Of a stretch of DNA of 40,711 bases, positions 12,105 to 20,418 are shown piece by piece. This DNA is from a virus. A program made the position numbers and the translations under genes. Under the pieces are notes generated by a model. It had not been told where the DNA came from, did no database searches, and saw only the letters and a list, made by a program, of their open reading frames with translations. Location: IMG/VR virus record IMGVR_UViG_3300044527_000988, positions 1-40,711 of that record. One strand, 5' to 3'. Each line of letters begins with the position of its first letter. Within the stretch, counting starts at the first letter, position 1.

Positions 12105-13606
12105 GGGATCCGCAGCGCCGCGCGGGTGATCTGCGCCGCCCGGCCTGCCGTCAGGGGCTCGCCGCTCTCCGCAGCCTGGCGCGCGGCCTCGAGGAGCACG
12201 GGCGCGATGGCCAGCGCCGACCCCACCGGGTCCGGGTCACCGGCGAGCTCGAGCGCACCCGCCAGCCGCCACTGCTCCTGGTTGTCGTCGGCCTCCCCGG
12301 TCGCGACCCGACCCACTGCGGCCGTGTACCAGGCCGAGAGCGCCGCCGACTGCCGAGAGGGCTGGTCGTCGACCTCCGGCTTCGGGCGGCTCGACTCCCT
12401 CGACGACGGCGGCACGCCCACCGGGGCGTCGCGGAAGCCCTCGTACGAGGCCGCTGCCCTCGGGTCGGCGCCCATCACGGTGACCCAGAACCCGGCGCGC
12501 GCCTGGCGCTGGTCGTAGCTGGTCTGGAGCGCCTCCACGGCGGACGTGTCGAAGCGCACCTCGTCGGAGGCCGACCCGCCGACCTGCTGCGCGATCACGG
12601 TCAGGGCCTCGGCGATGAGCGCCAGATCCGAGACGACGAGCGAGCCCCAGTAGTCGCGCATCTCCGCCTTGGCGACGGCGAAGTTCGCCTGCGGGATGCC
12701 GGCCCGGGTGGGCGGCACGCGGAGCACCGAGAGGGTCTCGTCCCGGACGGCGGTGTCGAGCCCGCTGAAGTCGACATCCTTCGCCGTCCACGAGGTCGAC
12801 GAGACGGTGGGGCCGCCCGACAGGGCGAGCACGCCGACCCCCGAGGCCATGGCCGCCAGGTACTGCTCGACGACCTCTTTGAGCGCCCGCGGTCCGACGG
12901 TCTGCGCGGACGGGTACGTGATGATCACGTCGGGACGGCCCTTCCCCGCCTGCGCCGCGGCGAAGGCGCGCGACTTCTGCACGGTCAGAAGGCCATCCTT
13001 CAGCGTGCGGATCGCGCTCTCCCCGTACAGCGCCGACAGCCCGTCCGACCACGAGACGTCGTGGATGTGTTGCACCTCGAGGGGCGAGAGCCGGACCTCG
13101 CCGCCGTAGATCCACCGCACGATCACGCCGCCGCGCACCTCGGCGCGCATCTGTTCGGGGTGCAGGCGGTGGAGTTCCCACTCGTTGATCCCGACCGAGC
13201 GCAGCCACAGGTACGCGTTCCCGGTGAGGGAGAGGTCGGCCTCGAGCTGGCGCAGGAGCAGCGTGCGCGTCACCCCCGGCGACGGACGCTTGAGGAGCCG
13301 CAGGAACGGGTGGCCGGGCACCTGCTCGACTCCGTCGGGGCCTTGCACCACCACGATCGGAAGCCCCCCGACGTCGTCGCACCGCGCACGGATGCAGGCG
13401 CGGACCCACGGGAACGCGGCCATCGCCGACAGCGCGCCGAGCTGCGAGAAGCCCGGCTGCACCGGGTACCCGGCGTACCCCGCTGAGGCGGTGATCTCGA
13501 TCGGTGCGAGCAGCTGGCGCACCCACCCTCCGACCGTGTCGCGCGCACGGGCGAGGAGTCCGGGGCGCAGCGCGAGGGACGTGGACGACGGGTCGGCAGG
13601 TGGCAT
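12071..13606 (-). CDS. Portal protein (HK97-type), encoded on the opposite strand
   Basis: A 511-aa protein starting at ATG 13606. Portal hallmarks are visible: VRACIRARCDDVGGLPIVVVQG, FLRLLKRPSPGVTRTLLLRQLEADLSLTGNAYLWL, LHPEQMRAEV, VQHIHDVSWSDGLSALYGESAIRTLKDGL, DFSGLDTAVRDETLSVLRVPPTRAGI and NFAVAKAEMRDYWGSLV. The last 90 residues are a less typical Ala-rich helical tail. The portal forms the dodecameric vertex through which DNA enters. Here it runs against terminase and capsid genes, overlaps the terminase end by 34 bp and has its own promoter-like -10 box 7 nt upstream. Confidence 0.92.
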   Translation of the reverse strand: MPPADPSSTSLALRPGLLARARDTVGGWVRQLLAPIEITASAGYAGYPVQPGFSQLGALSAMAAFPWVRACIRARCDDVGGLPIVVVQGPDGVEQVPGHPFLRLLKRPSPGVTRTLLLRQLEADLSLTGNAYLWLRSVGINEWELHRLHPEQMRAEVRGGVIVRWIYGGEVRLSPLEVQHIHDVSWSDGLSALYGESAIRTLKDGLLTVQKSRAFAAAQAGKGRPDVIITYPSAQTVGPRALKEVVEQYLAAMASGVGVLALSGGPTVSSTSWTAKDVDFSGLDTAVRDETLSVLRVPPTRAGIPQANFAVAKAEMRDYWGSLVVSDLALIAEALTVIAQQVGGSASDEVRFDTSAVEALQTSYDQRQARAGFWVTVMGADPRAAASYEGFRDAPVGVPPSSRESSRPKPEVDDQPSRQSAALSAWYTAAVGRVATGEADDNQEQWRLAGALELAGDPDPVGSALAIAPVLLEAARQAAESGEPLTAGRAAQITRAALRIPQAPAAIPTAK

Positions 13607-13619
13607 GCATGCGATTGTA
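13607..13619 (-). promoter_or_regulatory. Portal promoter -10 element (leaderless)
   Basis: Read leftward, TACAAT occupies 13619-13614, followed by 7 nt (CGCATGC) and then the portal ATG at 13606. No ribosome-binding sequence is present. A good -35 is not visible at the usual distance (TCGAAT with a 17-bp spacer), so an activator may be needed. Confidence 0.55.
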
Positions 13620-13630
13620 TCGCGTCGTGA

Positions 13631-13666
13631 TGACAGATTCGACACAGTCGTGATAGCGTCTCTGTC
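13631..13666 (+). promoter_or_regulatory. Head operon promoter (leaderless), divergent from portal
   Basis: -35 TGACAG at 13631-13636, 17-bp spacer, -10 TAGCGT at 13654-13659, then 7 nt to ATG 13667. Geometry is identical to the promoter at 9707. CGACACAGTCG at 13641-13650 (from CGACACAG with flanking base) lies between the boxes and may be a regulator site. Confidence 0.5.
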
Positions 13667-14476
13667 ATGGGTGCAGATCTCGACCTCGACGACCTCGACG
13701 GGCTGGCCTTCGCCGGCCGCAACGGCGCGCACCACACCTGGCGTGCCGAGGGCAGCGCTGCGGACGGTGCCACCGTTGACGAGGGTTCGGCGCGCTTCAT
13801 CCTGTACGGAGGCGGCGAGGTCCGCTACAACCCCCAGTGGGAAGCCGGCGGCGACGTGATCGCCACCCGCGAGTTCCGACTGGCGCCGTTCCGTCGGAAC
13901 CCAGTGGTCCTCGCCGATCACGACCCGCTGCGGGTGATCGGCGTCGGCACCGCGAAGATCGTGCAGGATGGAGACACCGCCCGCCTCGAGGGCGCGGTCC
14001 AGTGGGACCTGCACGAGAGCAACCCCACCGCCATCCTCATCGCTGGCCAGCACGCGCGCGGCGTGCGCAAGGCCGTGTCGATCGGCTTCATGCCGGGCAA
14101 GGGCAGCGTGGCGCGCACGAAGCTCCCCGAGGGCGACCGCTGGCGGCTCGATCCCGACACCGTGCCCGAGTGGCGCGCAGGCCAGTACTACCGCCACCCT
14201 GAGCTGTACGAGTGGAGCTCGGTGGCCGTGCCCCGCGACCCCACCGCGCTGCAGCTGCAGTCGTGGGCGCTCGCCTCCGAGGACCCGCAGGAGCAGATCC
14301 GCCGCGCCGTGCGCGAGGTGCTCGCCTCCTCGGCCGCCGAGGTGGTGCTCGACGCCGTGCGCCACGACCCGGCGATCCGCCAGTCCATCCAGGCCGCAGC
14401 ACTGCTCGCGGCGCCACCGCCCACCATCACCCCGCCTTCCCCGCTCGATGCGTGGTGGGCCACTCGGAGCGCATGA
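13667..14476 (+). CDS. HK97-type prohead maturation protease
   Basis: A 269-aa serine protease that trims the capsid scaffold domain during maturation. The expected catalytic residues appear in family context: His85 in VVLADHDPLRVIG, Ser138 in KAVSIGFMPG, and an acidic residue (Glu182) in ELYEWSSVAVPRDPTALQL. Length is typical. The C-terminal 70 residues are helical and Pro-ended and may contact the scaffold. It overlaps the capsid gene by 4 bp (ATGA). Confidence 0.88.
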   Translation: MGADLDLDDLDGLAFAGRNGAHHTWRAEGSAADGATVDEGSARFILYGGGEVRYNPQWEAGGDVIATREFRLAPFRRNPVVLADHDPLRVIGVGTAKIVQDGDTARLEGAVQWDLHESNPTAILIAGQHARGVRKAVSIGFMPGKGSVARTKLPEGDRWRLDPDTVPEWRAGQYYRHPELYEWSSVAVPRDPTALQLQSWALASEDPQEQIRRAVREVLASSAAEVVLDAVRHDPAIRQSIQAAALLAAPPPTITPPSPLDAWWATRSA

Positions 14477-16047
14477 TGTCGATCACGACCCCGGACGAGG
14501 TCGTCAAGACCCTGTCCTCCCTGCAGGACCACGTCAAGACCCTCGTTCCCGGCGAGAAGTTCTCGCGGCTGGACGAGGCCGTCTCGACCCTCACCGGTCA
14601 GCTGCGCGACCTGCGCCGCCAGTCGATCGAGGCCGCGCACGCCGCGCCGACCGGCTCCGACGCCGACGCCCAGCAGCGGTACACCGTGCGCGCCGAGAGC
14701 GTGCGCGCGCAGGCCGTCGATCCGAGCCTCCGGCAGGGCCCCGTGTCCTACGCCGCCCCCGAGGCCGCGCGCCCCGGCCGCGAGTACGCCGCCTCGAAGA
14801 CCTCCGAGCGGGCCGTCCGGCTCCTCACCGAGCACGACGAGATGGGCCGCGCCCAGCCCGGCCTGCTCGACGACGTCGCGCCCGTCACCGAGTGGCAGGC
14901 CGAGCTCCAGCACATCGTGACCGTGCGCGGCCTCGCCAAGATGGCCCGGTCCCGCGGCACGACCAGCGGCGGCACCAGCTTCGGCACGACCCCCGCGATC
15001 GACGCCGCCCTCCGGCGCCACCTGGACCGCGGCCCCGCGTGGGTCCGCCAGGCGTTCGCCGACAACGCCACCGAGGGCGCGGAGATGATCCCCGACGTCA
15101 CCCTCCCCGAGCTCTACCGCAAGCTCGAGGCGGCCCGGTCGGTGACCAACCTCTTCGAGACGATGCAGATGCCCACGGGCGGGTCGACGATCAACCCGTT
15201 CTTGGTGACCGGGTGCCAGCCCTTCCTGGTCGGGCAGCCCGTCGCCGGCGACCTGGACCCCGCGATGATCCAGCGTTCGCAGCCCGTGACCTCCAGCGTC
15301 AACGCGGCGCCGAAGACCTGGGGCGTGACCCTCCCCGCGAACCGGGACGCCTCCGAGGACTCGATCATCGAGTACGCCGGGATGGCGCTGATGCTCCTGG
15401 CCGAAGCCATCCGCGACGGCAAGGAAGACGCGTGGATCAACGCCGACACGAACGGCGGTGATACCGGCCTCGCCGGCTGGAACCCGCGCAGCCGCTGGTC
15501 CACCCTCGGTCACGCCAACGACCACCGGAAGACCGCGATCGGCCTGCGCCACCACTCGTTCGACGTGTCGTCCAGCTCCGCCCTCGGCACCCAGACGGCC
15601 GCGGGCATCATGGCCGAGTTCATCAACCTCGACTCCCCGCACATGCTCGGCGAGCTGGCGATCATCACCTCGCCGGAGTTCTACATCGCGAAGCTCCTGC
15701 AGGACACCAACCTCCTCACCGTGGACAAGATCGGCGCCCTCGCGACCCTGCTCACCGGCCAGGTCGGCAGCATCGCCGGGCACCCCCTGGTGATCTCCGA
15801 GTTCGTGGACAAGCAGTACAACACCAGCGGCATCTACGACGACTCGACGAAGACGAAGACCGGCGTCCTCATCGTGAACCGCAGCCGCTGGAAGAACGCG
15901 GTCCGCCGCGGCCCGCGCGTCGAGGTCGAGGTCGTCGCCCGCCAGCACGTCACGTACACCACCCTGACCGAGCGGTGGACCCCGCGCCACATCGGCCAGT
16001 CGACCGAGAAATCGGTCGCGTGGTGCTACAACGCCGACATTTCCTGA
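14473..16047 (+). CDS. Major capsid protein (HK97 fold)
   Basis: A 524-aa protein. Residues 1 to about 120 form a helical delta/scaffold domain (EVVKTLSSLQDHVKTLVPGEKFSRLDEAVSTLTGQLRDLRRQSIEA). This would be cut by the adjacent protease, leaving a mature subunit near 400 aa. The remainder shows capsid-family features: GAEMIPDVTLPELYRKLEAARSVTNLF, ASEDSIIEYAGMALMLLAEAIRDGKEDAWINADT, and the C-terminal SRWKNAVRRGPRVEVEVVARQHVTYTTLTERWTP. Start at ATG 14473 through the ATGA overlap; the adjacent ATG 14476 is equally possible. Confidence 0.92.
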   Translation: MMSITTPDEVVKTLSSLQDHVKTLVPGEKFSRLDEAVSTLTGQLRDLRRQSIEAAHAAPTGSDADAQQRYTVRAESVRAQAVDPSLRQGPVSYAAPEAARPGREYAASKTSERAVRLLTEHDEMGRAQPGLLDDVAPVTEWQAELQHIVTVRGLAKMARSRGTTSGGTSFGTTPAIDAALRRHLDRGPAWVRQAFADNATEGAEMIPDVTLPELYRKLEAARSVTNLFETMQMPTGGSTINPFLVTGCQPFLVGQPVAGDLDPAMIQRSQPVTSSVNAAPKTWGVTLPANRDASEDSIIEYAGMALMLLAEAIRDGKEDAWINADTNGGDTGLAGWNPRSRWSTLGHANDHRKTAIGLRHHSFDVSSSSALGTQTAAGIMAEFINLDSPHMLGELAIITSPEFYIAKLLQDTNLLTVDKIGALATLLTGQVGSIAGHPLVISEFVDKQYNTSGIYDDSTKTKTGVLIVNRSRWKNAVRRGPRVEVEVVARQHVTYTTLTERWTPRHIGQSTEKSVAWCYNADIS

Positions 16048-16072
16048 TCTCACCCCTTCCGGAGCGCACACC

Positions 16073-16519
16073 ATGCTTTCCCTCCTCGCGGCCATGGCCG
16101 CCCTGCTCACCACCGAGGCCGCCGCACAGCAGGCCGCCTCGCTGTGTGTCGACTTCACCTACGCCGCCAACACCGACGACGAGCGCTACATCCCGATGCC
16201 CTTCACGGGCTCGTACGAAGTGACCGGGATCATGTTCGCTCCCGCGACCGCCGTGGCGGTCAACGCGAGCAACGTGAACGCCTTCACCGTCGCGATGAAC
16301 GCGGGCACGGCGTCCACCTCGTGGACCACGCTGGCGTCGCACACCACCGACTCCGATCTCACCAGCTCGGCCTACGTGATCGGCACCGTGATCGACCTCA
16401 CGGTGACGAAGCCCGCGACCGTCAGCCGTGGCTACCAGTTCCGGGTCGAGAACACCAACGGCGGCACCGGCGCTGCCTTCGACGGCGCGGTGTGCATCGC
16501 GCTCCGCAAGGTGGGCTAA
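16073..16519 (+). CDS. Probable capsid decoration or head fibre protein
   Basis: A 148-aa protein directly after the capsid gene, ATG 16073 with CCGGAGC upstream. Most of it is Thr/Ala/Val-rich beta structure (TAVAVNASNVNAFTVAMNAGTASTSWTTLASHTTDS), as in small decoration proteins. The first 23 residues (MLSLLAAMAALLTTEAAAQQAAS) look like a secretion signal, odd for a virion protein assembled in the cytoplasm. They may simply be a buried hydrophobic helix. Confidence 0.55.
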   Translation: MLSLLAAMAALLTTEAAAQQAASLCVDFTYAANTDDERYIPMPFTGSYEVTGIMFAPATAVAVNASNVNAFTVAMNAGTASTSWTTLASHTTDSDLTSSAYVIGTVIDLTVTKPATVSRGYQFRVENTNGGTGAAFDGAVCIALRKVG

Positions 16520-16520
16520 G

Positions 16521-16733
16521 ATGGCCGACGAGAAGCCGAAGCCCGGCAAGTTCGACACCATCGAGAAGGGGAGCCAGGACATGTGGCCCGCCCTCCGCAC
16601 CCCTCCCGCGAAGCTCGCCGCCGAGATCCTGGCCGGCAAGCACGACGGGTGCCTCTCCGAGCTCGGCGAGCTCGCGGCGGTGCACCTGCACTCGGACCAG
16701 GTTCTCGAGGCCGTCCGCGCCCGCAAGGGCTGA
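16521..16733 (+). CDS. Small virion-region protein
   Basis: A 70-aa protein (MADEKPKPGKFDTIEKGSQDMWPALRTPPAKLAAEILAGKHDGCLSELGELAAVHLHSDQVLEAVRARKG written here only by description: basic Pro-rich start, helical end). It lies between the decoration-like protein and the head-tail adaptor. A connector accessory role is possible; no family recognised. Confidence 0.6.
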   Translation: MADEKPKPGKFDTIEKGSQDMWPALRTPPAKLAAEILAGKHDGCLSELGELAAVHLHSDQVLEAVRARKG

Positions 16734-16755
16734 TCCCTGACAGACGGAGAGCAGC

Positions 16756-17373
16756 TTGCCGATCATCACCCCAGCGCAGGTCCGTGACCACTACCAGGCG
16801 CTGCAGGGTGGTGGCGACGACGTGCTGCTCTCCGCGATGATCGCCCGCGCTGACGGGCTGGTGGCCGCGTACTGCGGCTTCCCTGAGAACGACGCCGGCA
16901 TCCACACGCTCGAGGACAGCACCTACACGCTGTACCTCGAGGCCGCCCCCGAGGAGCCGCGCGCGCTCCGGCTCCCGCTGCGCCCGGTGGTCTCCGTCAC
17001 GTCCGCGAACGTGGACCCGACCTGGGGGCACGCGTCGAGCACGGCCCTGGTCTCCGGCGACTACGCGGTCTCCGTCCGCGACGGCACCCTCTACGCGACC
17101 CCCACGGGTTCGCTGCAGGCGTGGTCGACCGCCTACCGGGCGAACAAGGTGGTGGTGGTCGCCGGCTTCACGACCTGCCCTCCCGCCCTCGTGGCCATCC
17201 TCGCGACCGCTGTGCGTGACCTGCTCGCCCAGGGCCGGGCCGGGGACAAGACCGGCGGCACCTCGTCGAGCGGCCAGAGCTTCACCCGCTCGCACCCCGC
17301 ACACCTGCTCTCCGACTCCGTGCGCGCTGCGCTGGACGGCGCCTACGTCGTCTGGCGCCACCGGGTGGGCTGA
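16756..17373 (+). CDS. Head-tail connector (gp6-like adaptor)
   Basis: A 205-aa protein from TTG 16756, supported by GGAG 6 nt upstream. The opening ITPAQVRDHYQALQGGGDDVLLSAMIARADGLVAAYCGFPE is the helical pattern of HK97 gp6-like adaptors. A central beta region (LRLPLRPVVSVTSANVDPTW) and a C-terminal helical segment (CPPALVAILATAVRDLLAQGRAG) follow, as usual. Adaptors bind below the portal and dock the tail. Confidence 0.75.
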   Translation: MPIITPAQVRDHYQALQGGGDDVLLSAMIARADGLVAAYCGFPENDAGIHTLEDSTYTLYLEAAPEEPRALRLPLRPVVSVTSANVDPTWGHASSTALVSGDYAVSVRDGTLYATPTGSLQAWSTAYRANKVVVVAGFTTCPPALVAILATAVRDLLAQGRAGDKTGGTSSSGQSFTRSHPAHLLSDSVRAALDGAYVVWRHRVG

Positions 17374-17846
17374 TGGCCGCGCCGCGCCTCGACGACGTCA
17401 TCGTCAGCATCCGCAACGCCCTGGCCGACGACCACGGCGGGGGCCTCGACCTGTCGGGCCCTGGTCGCGTGCTGCGCGGTCGGTACACGTCCCCGCCCGC
17501 CGCCGCCCTCCCCTGTGCCGCCATCTCCGGCACCACGAACCGCACCCAGCGCGGAGCCGTGATGACCCGGTGGACGACCACCTGCGCGCTGGCGATCGAC
17601 GTGTGGGCCGCCTCCCCCGAGCTGTCCGCGGAGTCGCGCGTGGTCTGCGCGGAGTCGGTGTGCGACGCGGTCACGTTCGCGCTGCAGACGGCGGCGGACA
17701 CGACCGGCAACACCCTGCACGGTCTCCCCGACCTGCTGATCACCACGGATGTGGTGTCCGACCTCGACGAAGGCGACGGGCACGCCCACGTCCGTGCTAC
17801 GGTGGGGTGGACTCTGCACAGAGCAACGCGGGGGCTGTCGCGGTGA
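17373..17846 (+). CDS. Probable tail terminator / neck protein
   Basis: A 157-aa protein, ATG 17373 sharing a base with the preceding stop. The mix of helix (LDDVIVSIRNALADDHGGG), basic beta strands (GAVMTRWTTTCALAIDVWAA) and late VSDLDEGDGHAHVRATVGWTLHRA fits the small alpha/beta fold of tail terminators, which cap the tail tube. Position after the adaptor and before tube genes agrees. Assignment is mainly contextual. Confidence 0.55.
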   Translation: MAAPRLDDVIVSIRNALADDHGGGLDLSGPGRVLRGRYTSPPAAALPCAAISGTTNRTQRGAVMTRWTTTCALAIDVWAASPELSAESRVVCAESVCDAVTFALQTAADTTGNTLHGLPDLLITTDVVSDLDEGDGHAHVRATVGWTLHRATRGLSR

Positions 17847-18661
17847 GCTGGTACGACGACAACTTCAAGCGCCGCGCCGCGATCTCCGTGCCGAACAGCG
17901 CGGGGGCTGCGTCGGGCGACATCGACATCACGATCCCGCCCGACTGGGACGAGTTCTGGGACATCATCGACTCCGCGGGCGAGGAGCTCCGGATCACCCA
18001 GGCCGACGGCCGCACGCTCGTGAGCTACGACGTCGACAAGCCCGGCGGCGGCGCGTTCTCCGTCGGCGCTCGCACGGGGCGGCTCCGCATCGACGGCGGG
18101 ACCCTGAAGAACACCGCGAATGCGTGCTGCCTGTTCTGGGTGTACTTCGACACGGACACCACCGCGGGTGCTGGTGACGTCGCCGTCACGATGGCGAGCA
18201 TCCTCGACGGATACATCGAGCTGGGCCGACCCGCCGATCGGCGGATCGTGCTGCAGAAACAGCCGCCCGGCCTCACCCGGCCGCAGAGCCTGGAGAGCAA
18301 GGAGAGCACCGCCACCATCCATTACTGGTTGGACGCGGCCCAGGTGCTCGAGCTCTACCGCCGCCCGTCCTCGGGGCACCTCCAGTACGAGGAGGTCGCC
18401 GGCGTGCTCGTCGTCGTGAAGGACGACGCAGGGGCCGACGCCGACACGCTCGAGGTCCACGCCGACACCCGCTTCGTCGAGGTCATCCGCGGGCGGGAGC
18501 GCCGGATGTGGATCCGGATCTCCGTCACCGGCGGCACGGATGGCAGCCGCTACACCGTCGGCGTGGTCGTGTACACCTCGACCCCGGCCGACTCCACGAA
18601 CCAGACGATCACGCACCGCTTTGGGCTGGCCGTCGTCGACGCACTCGAGCCCGCGGGCTGA
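17843..18661 (+). CDS. Hypothetical virion protein upstream of tail tube
   Basis: A 272-aa protein from GTG 17843 (GTGA overlap). It is beta-rich throughout. It opens SWYDDNFKRRAAISVPNSAGAASGDIDITIPPDWDEFWD, a form seen in concanavalin-like or DUF2341-type modules of surface proteins. Its place in the neck/tail region suggests a structural role, perhaps tail or neck decoration. Confidence 0.55.
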   Translation: MSWYDDNFKRRAAISVPNSAGAASGDIDITIPPDWDEFWDIIDSAGEELRITQADGRTLVSYDVDKPGGGAFSVGARTGRLRIDGGTLKNTANACCLFWVYFDTDTTAGAGDVAVTMASILDGYIELGRPADRRIVLQKQPPGLTRPQSLESKESTATIHYWLDAAQVLELYRRPSSGHLQYEEVAGVLVVVKDDAGADADTLEVHADTRFVEVIRGRERRMWIRISVTGGTDGSRYTVGVVVYTSTPADSTNQTITHRFGLAVVDALEPAG

Positions 18662-18676
18662 CAGGGGAGGATCACC

Positions 18677-19636
18677 ATGATCGGAGCAGGAGCGGTCTGC
18701 GGCCTGGCGACCGAAGGCACCTACGGCACCTACGAGGCCTCCACCGTGTGGCTGGCGATCGTCTCGTCGTCCCTCGGCGGCGGCCCGAAGCTCGAGCAGC
18801 CCGGCACGCTGCTGCCCGCCGCGGCCGCCGTGTCGCACCGCACCCGGCGCGGAGCCATCAAGGTGGCGGAGGAGTACGGTGGCGACATCGAGTTCATCCC
18901 GACGTTCGGCCAGAAGGGCACCAGCGTCATGCTGCGCCACATGTTCTGGAACGCGCCGGCCGAGTCGGGCGCGGGCCCGTACACCTACACCTACACGGTC
19001 GGCTACTCGATCCCCGGCCTGTCGGTGCAGCAGATCGACGGCACCGACCCCACCGACACGGACGTCGCCCGCCGCTTCGACGGCTGCGTCGTCTCCTCGT
19101 GGGAGTTCATGGTGTCGGCGGGCGGGTTCGCACGGATCAAGTGCTCGCTCATCGCCCAGGGCGCCACCGACCCGCAGGCCCTCGCCGGAACGATCGCGGT
19201 CACCGACGGCGAGGAGGTCATCGCCGCAGCCGCCACCACGTTCACCTGGAACAGTGCCACCCTGGCCGCGGTGGACTTCTCCATCAAGTGCGACCACAGC
19301 GCCGTCCGCACGCCGTACATCGGCGGGTACGCGACGGCCAAGCCCGTCCCCGATGGGTTCGCCGCGATCACGATGAGCGCGAAGGTCTACGTCGCGAACG
19401 GCGACCTGCTGGACGCGTACAAGGCCGGCACGCAGTCGGACCTGGTGATCGCCTTCACCGGCACCGGCAACAACTCGCTGACCATCACCGGCGAGCTGGC
19501 GAAGCTCACCAGCTGCACCCGCGCGGTCGACACCGCCGGGATCCTCTACTACCAGTGCGAATGGGTCTGTCTCGGATCGGCCACGAAGACCGGCGTCAAG
19601 GCCGTCCTCATCAACGACAACAACGACTGGGAGTGA
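18677..19636 (+). CDS. Major tail tube protein
   Basis: A 319-aa protein with GGGGAGG upstream of ATG 18677. Beta-rich throughout, with GPYTYTYTVGYSIPGLSVQQIDG, FDGCVVSSWEFMVSAGGFARIKCSLIAQGA, and a C-terminal ITMSAKVYVANGDLLDAYKAGTQSDLVIAFTGTGNNSLTITGELAKLTS. This matches siphovirus tube proteins, which hold a tail-tube beta barrel. It is directly followed by the tail-assembly chaperone, the conserved order. Confidence 0.8.
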   Translation: MIGAGAVCGLATEGTYGTYEASTVWLAIVSSSLGGGPKLEQPGTLLPAAAAVSHRTRRGAIKVAEEYGGDIEFIPTFGQKGTSVMLRHMFWNAPAESGAGPYTYTYTVGYSIPGLSVQQIDGTDPTDTDVARRFDGCVVSSWEFMVSAGGFARIKCSLIAQGATDPQALAGTIAVTDGEEVIAAAATTFTWNSATLAAVDFSIKCDHSAVRTPYIGGYATAKPVPDGFAAITMSAKVYVANGDLLDAYKAGTQSDLVIAFTGTGNNSLTITGELAKLTSCTRAVDTAGILYYQCEWVCLGSATKTGVKAVLINDNNDWE

Positions 19637-19638
19637 CG

Positions 19639-20352
19639 ATGACGCTGGCCTCCGAATGGGTCCGGGAGATCGTGTGCTATGTCGCCGTCGGTGACATGTG
19701 CTGGCGCGTCCGCCGGGTCAACTCCGCGCAGCTGTCGGCGCAGGGCTACGACCACCTCGAGGGCTCCGAGGCCTACAAGGCCGTGCAGGCGGACATCGCC
19801 CGCGAACGCCGCGAGTACCTGGCCACCCTCAACCAGTCCGACCCCACCGCGAAGGCCGAGGCTGTCGCCCAGGTCGCCGTGGCGGAGCGATCCCGCACGC
19901 TGCGCCGGCTCGAGGCGCTGGAGTCGACCCCCGAGGGGAAGCGCGCCCTGCTCGCGCGGTGTGACGCGTACCTCTGCGCCTCCGTCGACGCCGCCGGGCG
20001 GCTGGCGCAGCGGGTCACCGAGCCGCAGATCTTCGACGCCGCGCCCGCGATCCTCGGCGAGTGGGAGCCGTGGCAGTGGGTGGCAGCCACCGAGAACGAC
20101 GCGCCCGACGCCGGCAAGGTCTCCGTGGGGCTGCTGGGCGAGGTCGATCGCGAGCTGATCGGGCTGGCCATCCAGAGCACGCAGGGGGGCCTGACGCGGC
20201 GTCGCGTGACGACCTTTCGTCCGGGACCCGGAGCGCCTTCGGCTCCTGCACCGGCTGGCGGTGGTCTACCACACGGACCCCGGGACGGTGGCGCAGTGGG
20301 CACCGGAGCGGATGGCGCTGGGGATCGCGTGCCTGGAGCTCCGGGCGAGTGA
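19639..20352 (+). CDS. Tail assembly chaperone, zero-frame product (G-like)
   Basis: A 237-aa reading frame. Up to about residue 193 it shows normal codon use. Content includes EVVRE-like helices, DIARERREYLATLNQSDPTAKAEAVAQVAVAERSRTLRRLEALE and DAAPAILGEWEPWQWVAATENDAPDAG. From about 20215 this frame becomes Pro/Gly-rich with poor third-position GC, so it no longer looks coding. The real coding signal passes to the +1 frame (20219-20410). Chaperones of this type bind the tape measure before tube assembly. Confidence 0.75.
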   Translation: MTLASEWVREIVCYVAVGDMCWRVRRVNSAQLSAQGYDHLEGSEAYKAVQADIARERREYLATLNQSDPTAKAEAVAQVAVAERSRTLRRLEALESTPEGKRALLARCDAYLCASVDAAGRLAQRVTEPQIFDAAPAILGEWEPWQWVAATENDAPDAGKVSVGLLGEVDRELIGLAIQSTQGGLTRRRVTTFRPGPGAPSAPAPAGGGLPHGPRDGGAVGTGADGAGDRVPGAPGE

Positions 20353-20410
20353 GCGGAGGGACGAAGTGAAGAACGCGACGCAGGCGTCCGTGATCGTGGC
20401 GGACTGGTAG
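20219..20410 (+). CDS. Tail assembly chaperone, +1 frame extension (T-like)
   Basis: Sixty-three codons open from a stop at 20207-20209 to TAG at 20410, with strong GC3 and no good start codon. The product reads RDPERLRLLHRLAVVYHTDPGTVAQWAPERMALGIACLELRASERRDE, like the T half of lambda-type GT fusions. A +1 slip of tRNA-Phe from TTT to TTC at ACC TTT CGT (20212-20220) would join it to residue 193 of the upstream frame, giving about 256 aa. The fusion is needed in most siphoviruses for tail assembly. Confidence 0.65.
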   Translation, partial: VRDPERLRLLHRLAVVYHTDPGTVAQWAPERMALGIACLELRASERRDEVKNATQASVIVADW

Positions 20411-20418
20411 GGGGAAGG

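Noticed and set aside
14212-14472. N-terminal extension of the capsid frame upstream of ATG 14473
   Set aside because: It is Arg/Pro-rich shadow of the protease gene; the ATGA overlap gives a standard start.
20184-20190. G-GGG-GGC heptamer as the tail-chaperone -1 slippery site
   Set aside because: A -1 shift here enters a frame ending at 20369 with Trp/Ser/Arg-rich nonsense-like sequence and poor match to T domains. A -2 shift meets TGA at once (20192).
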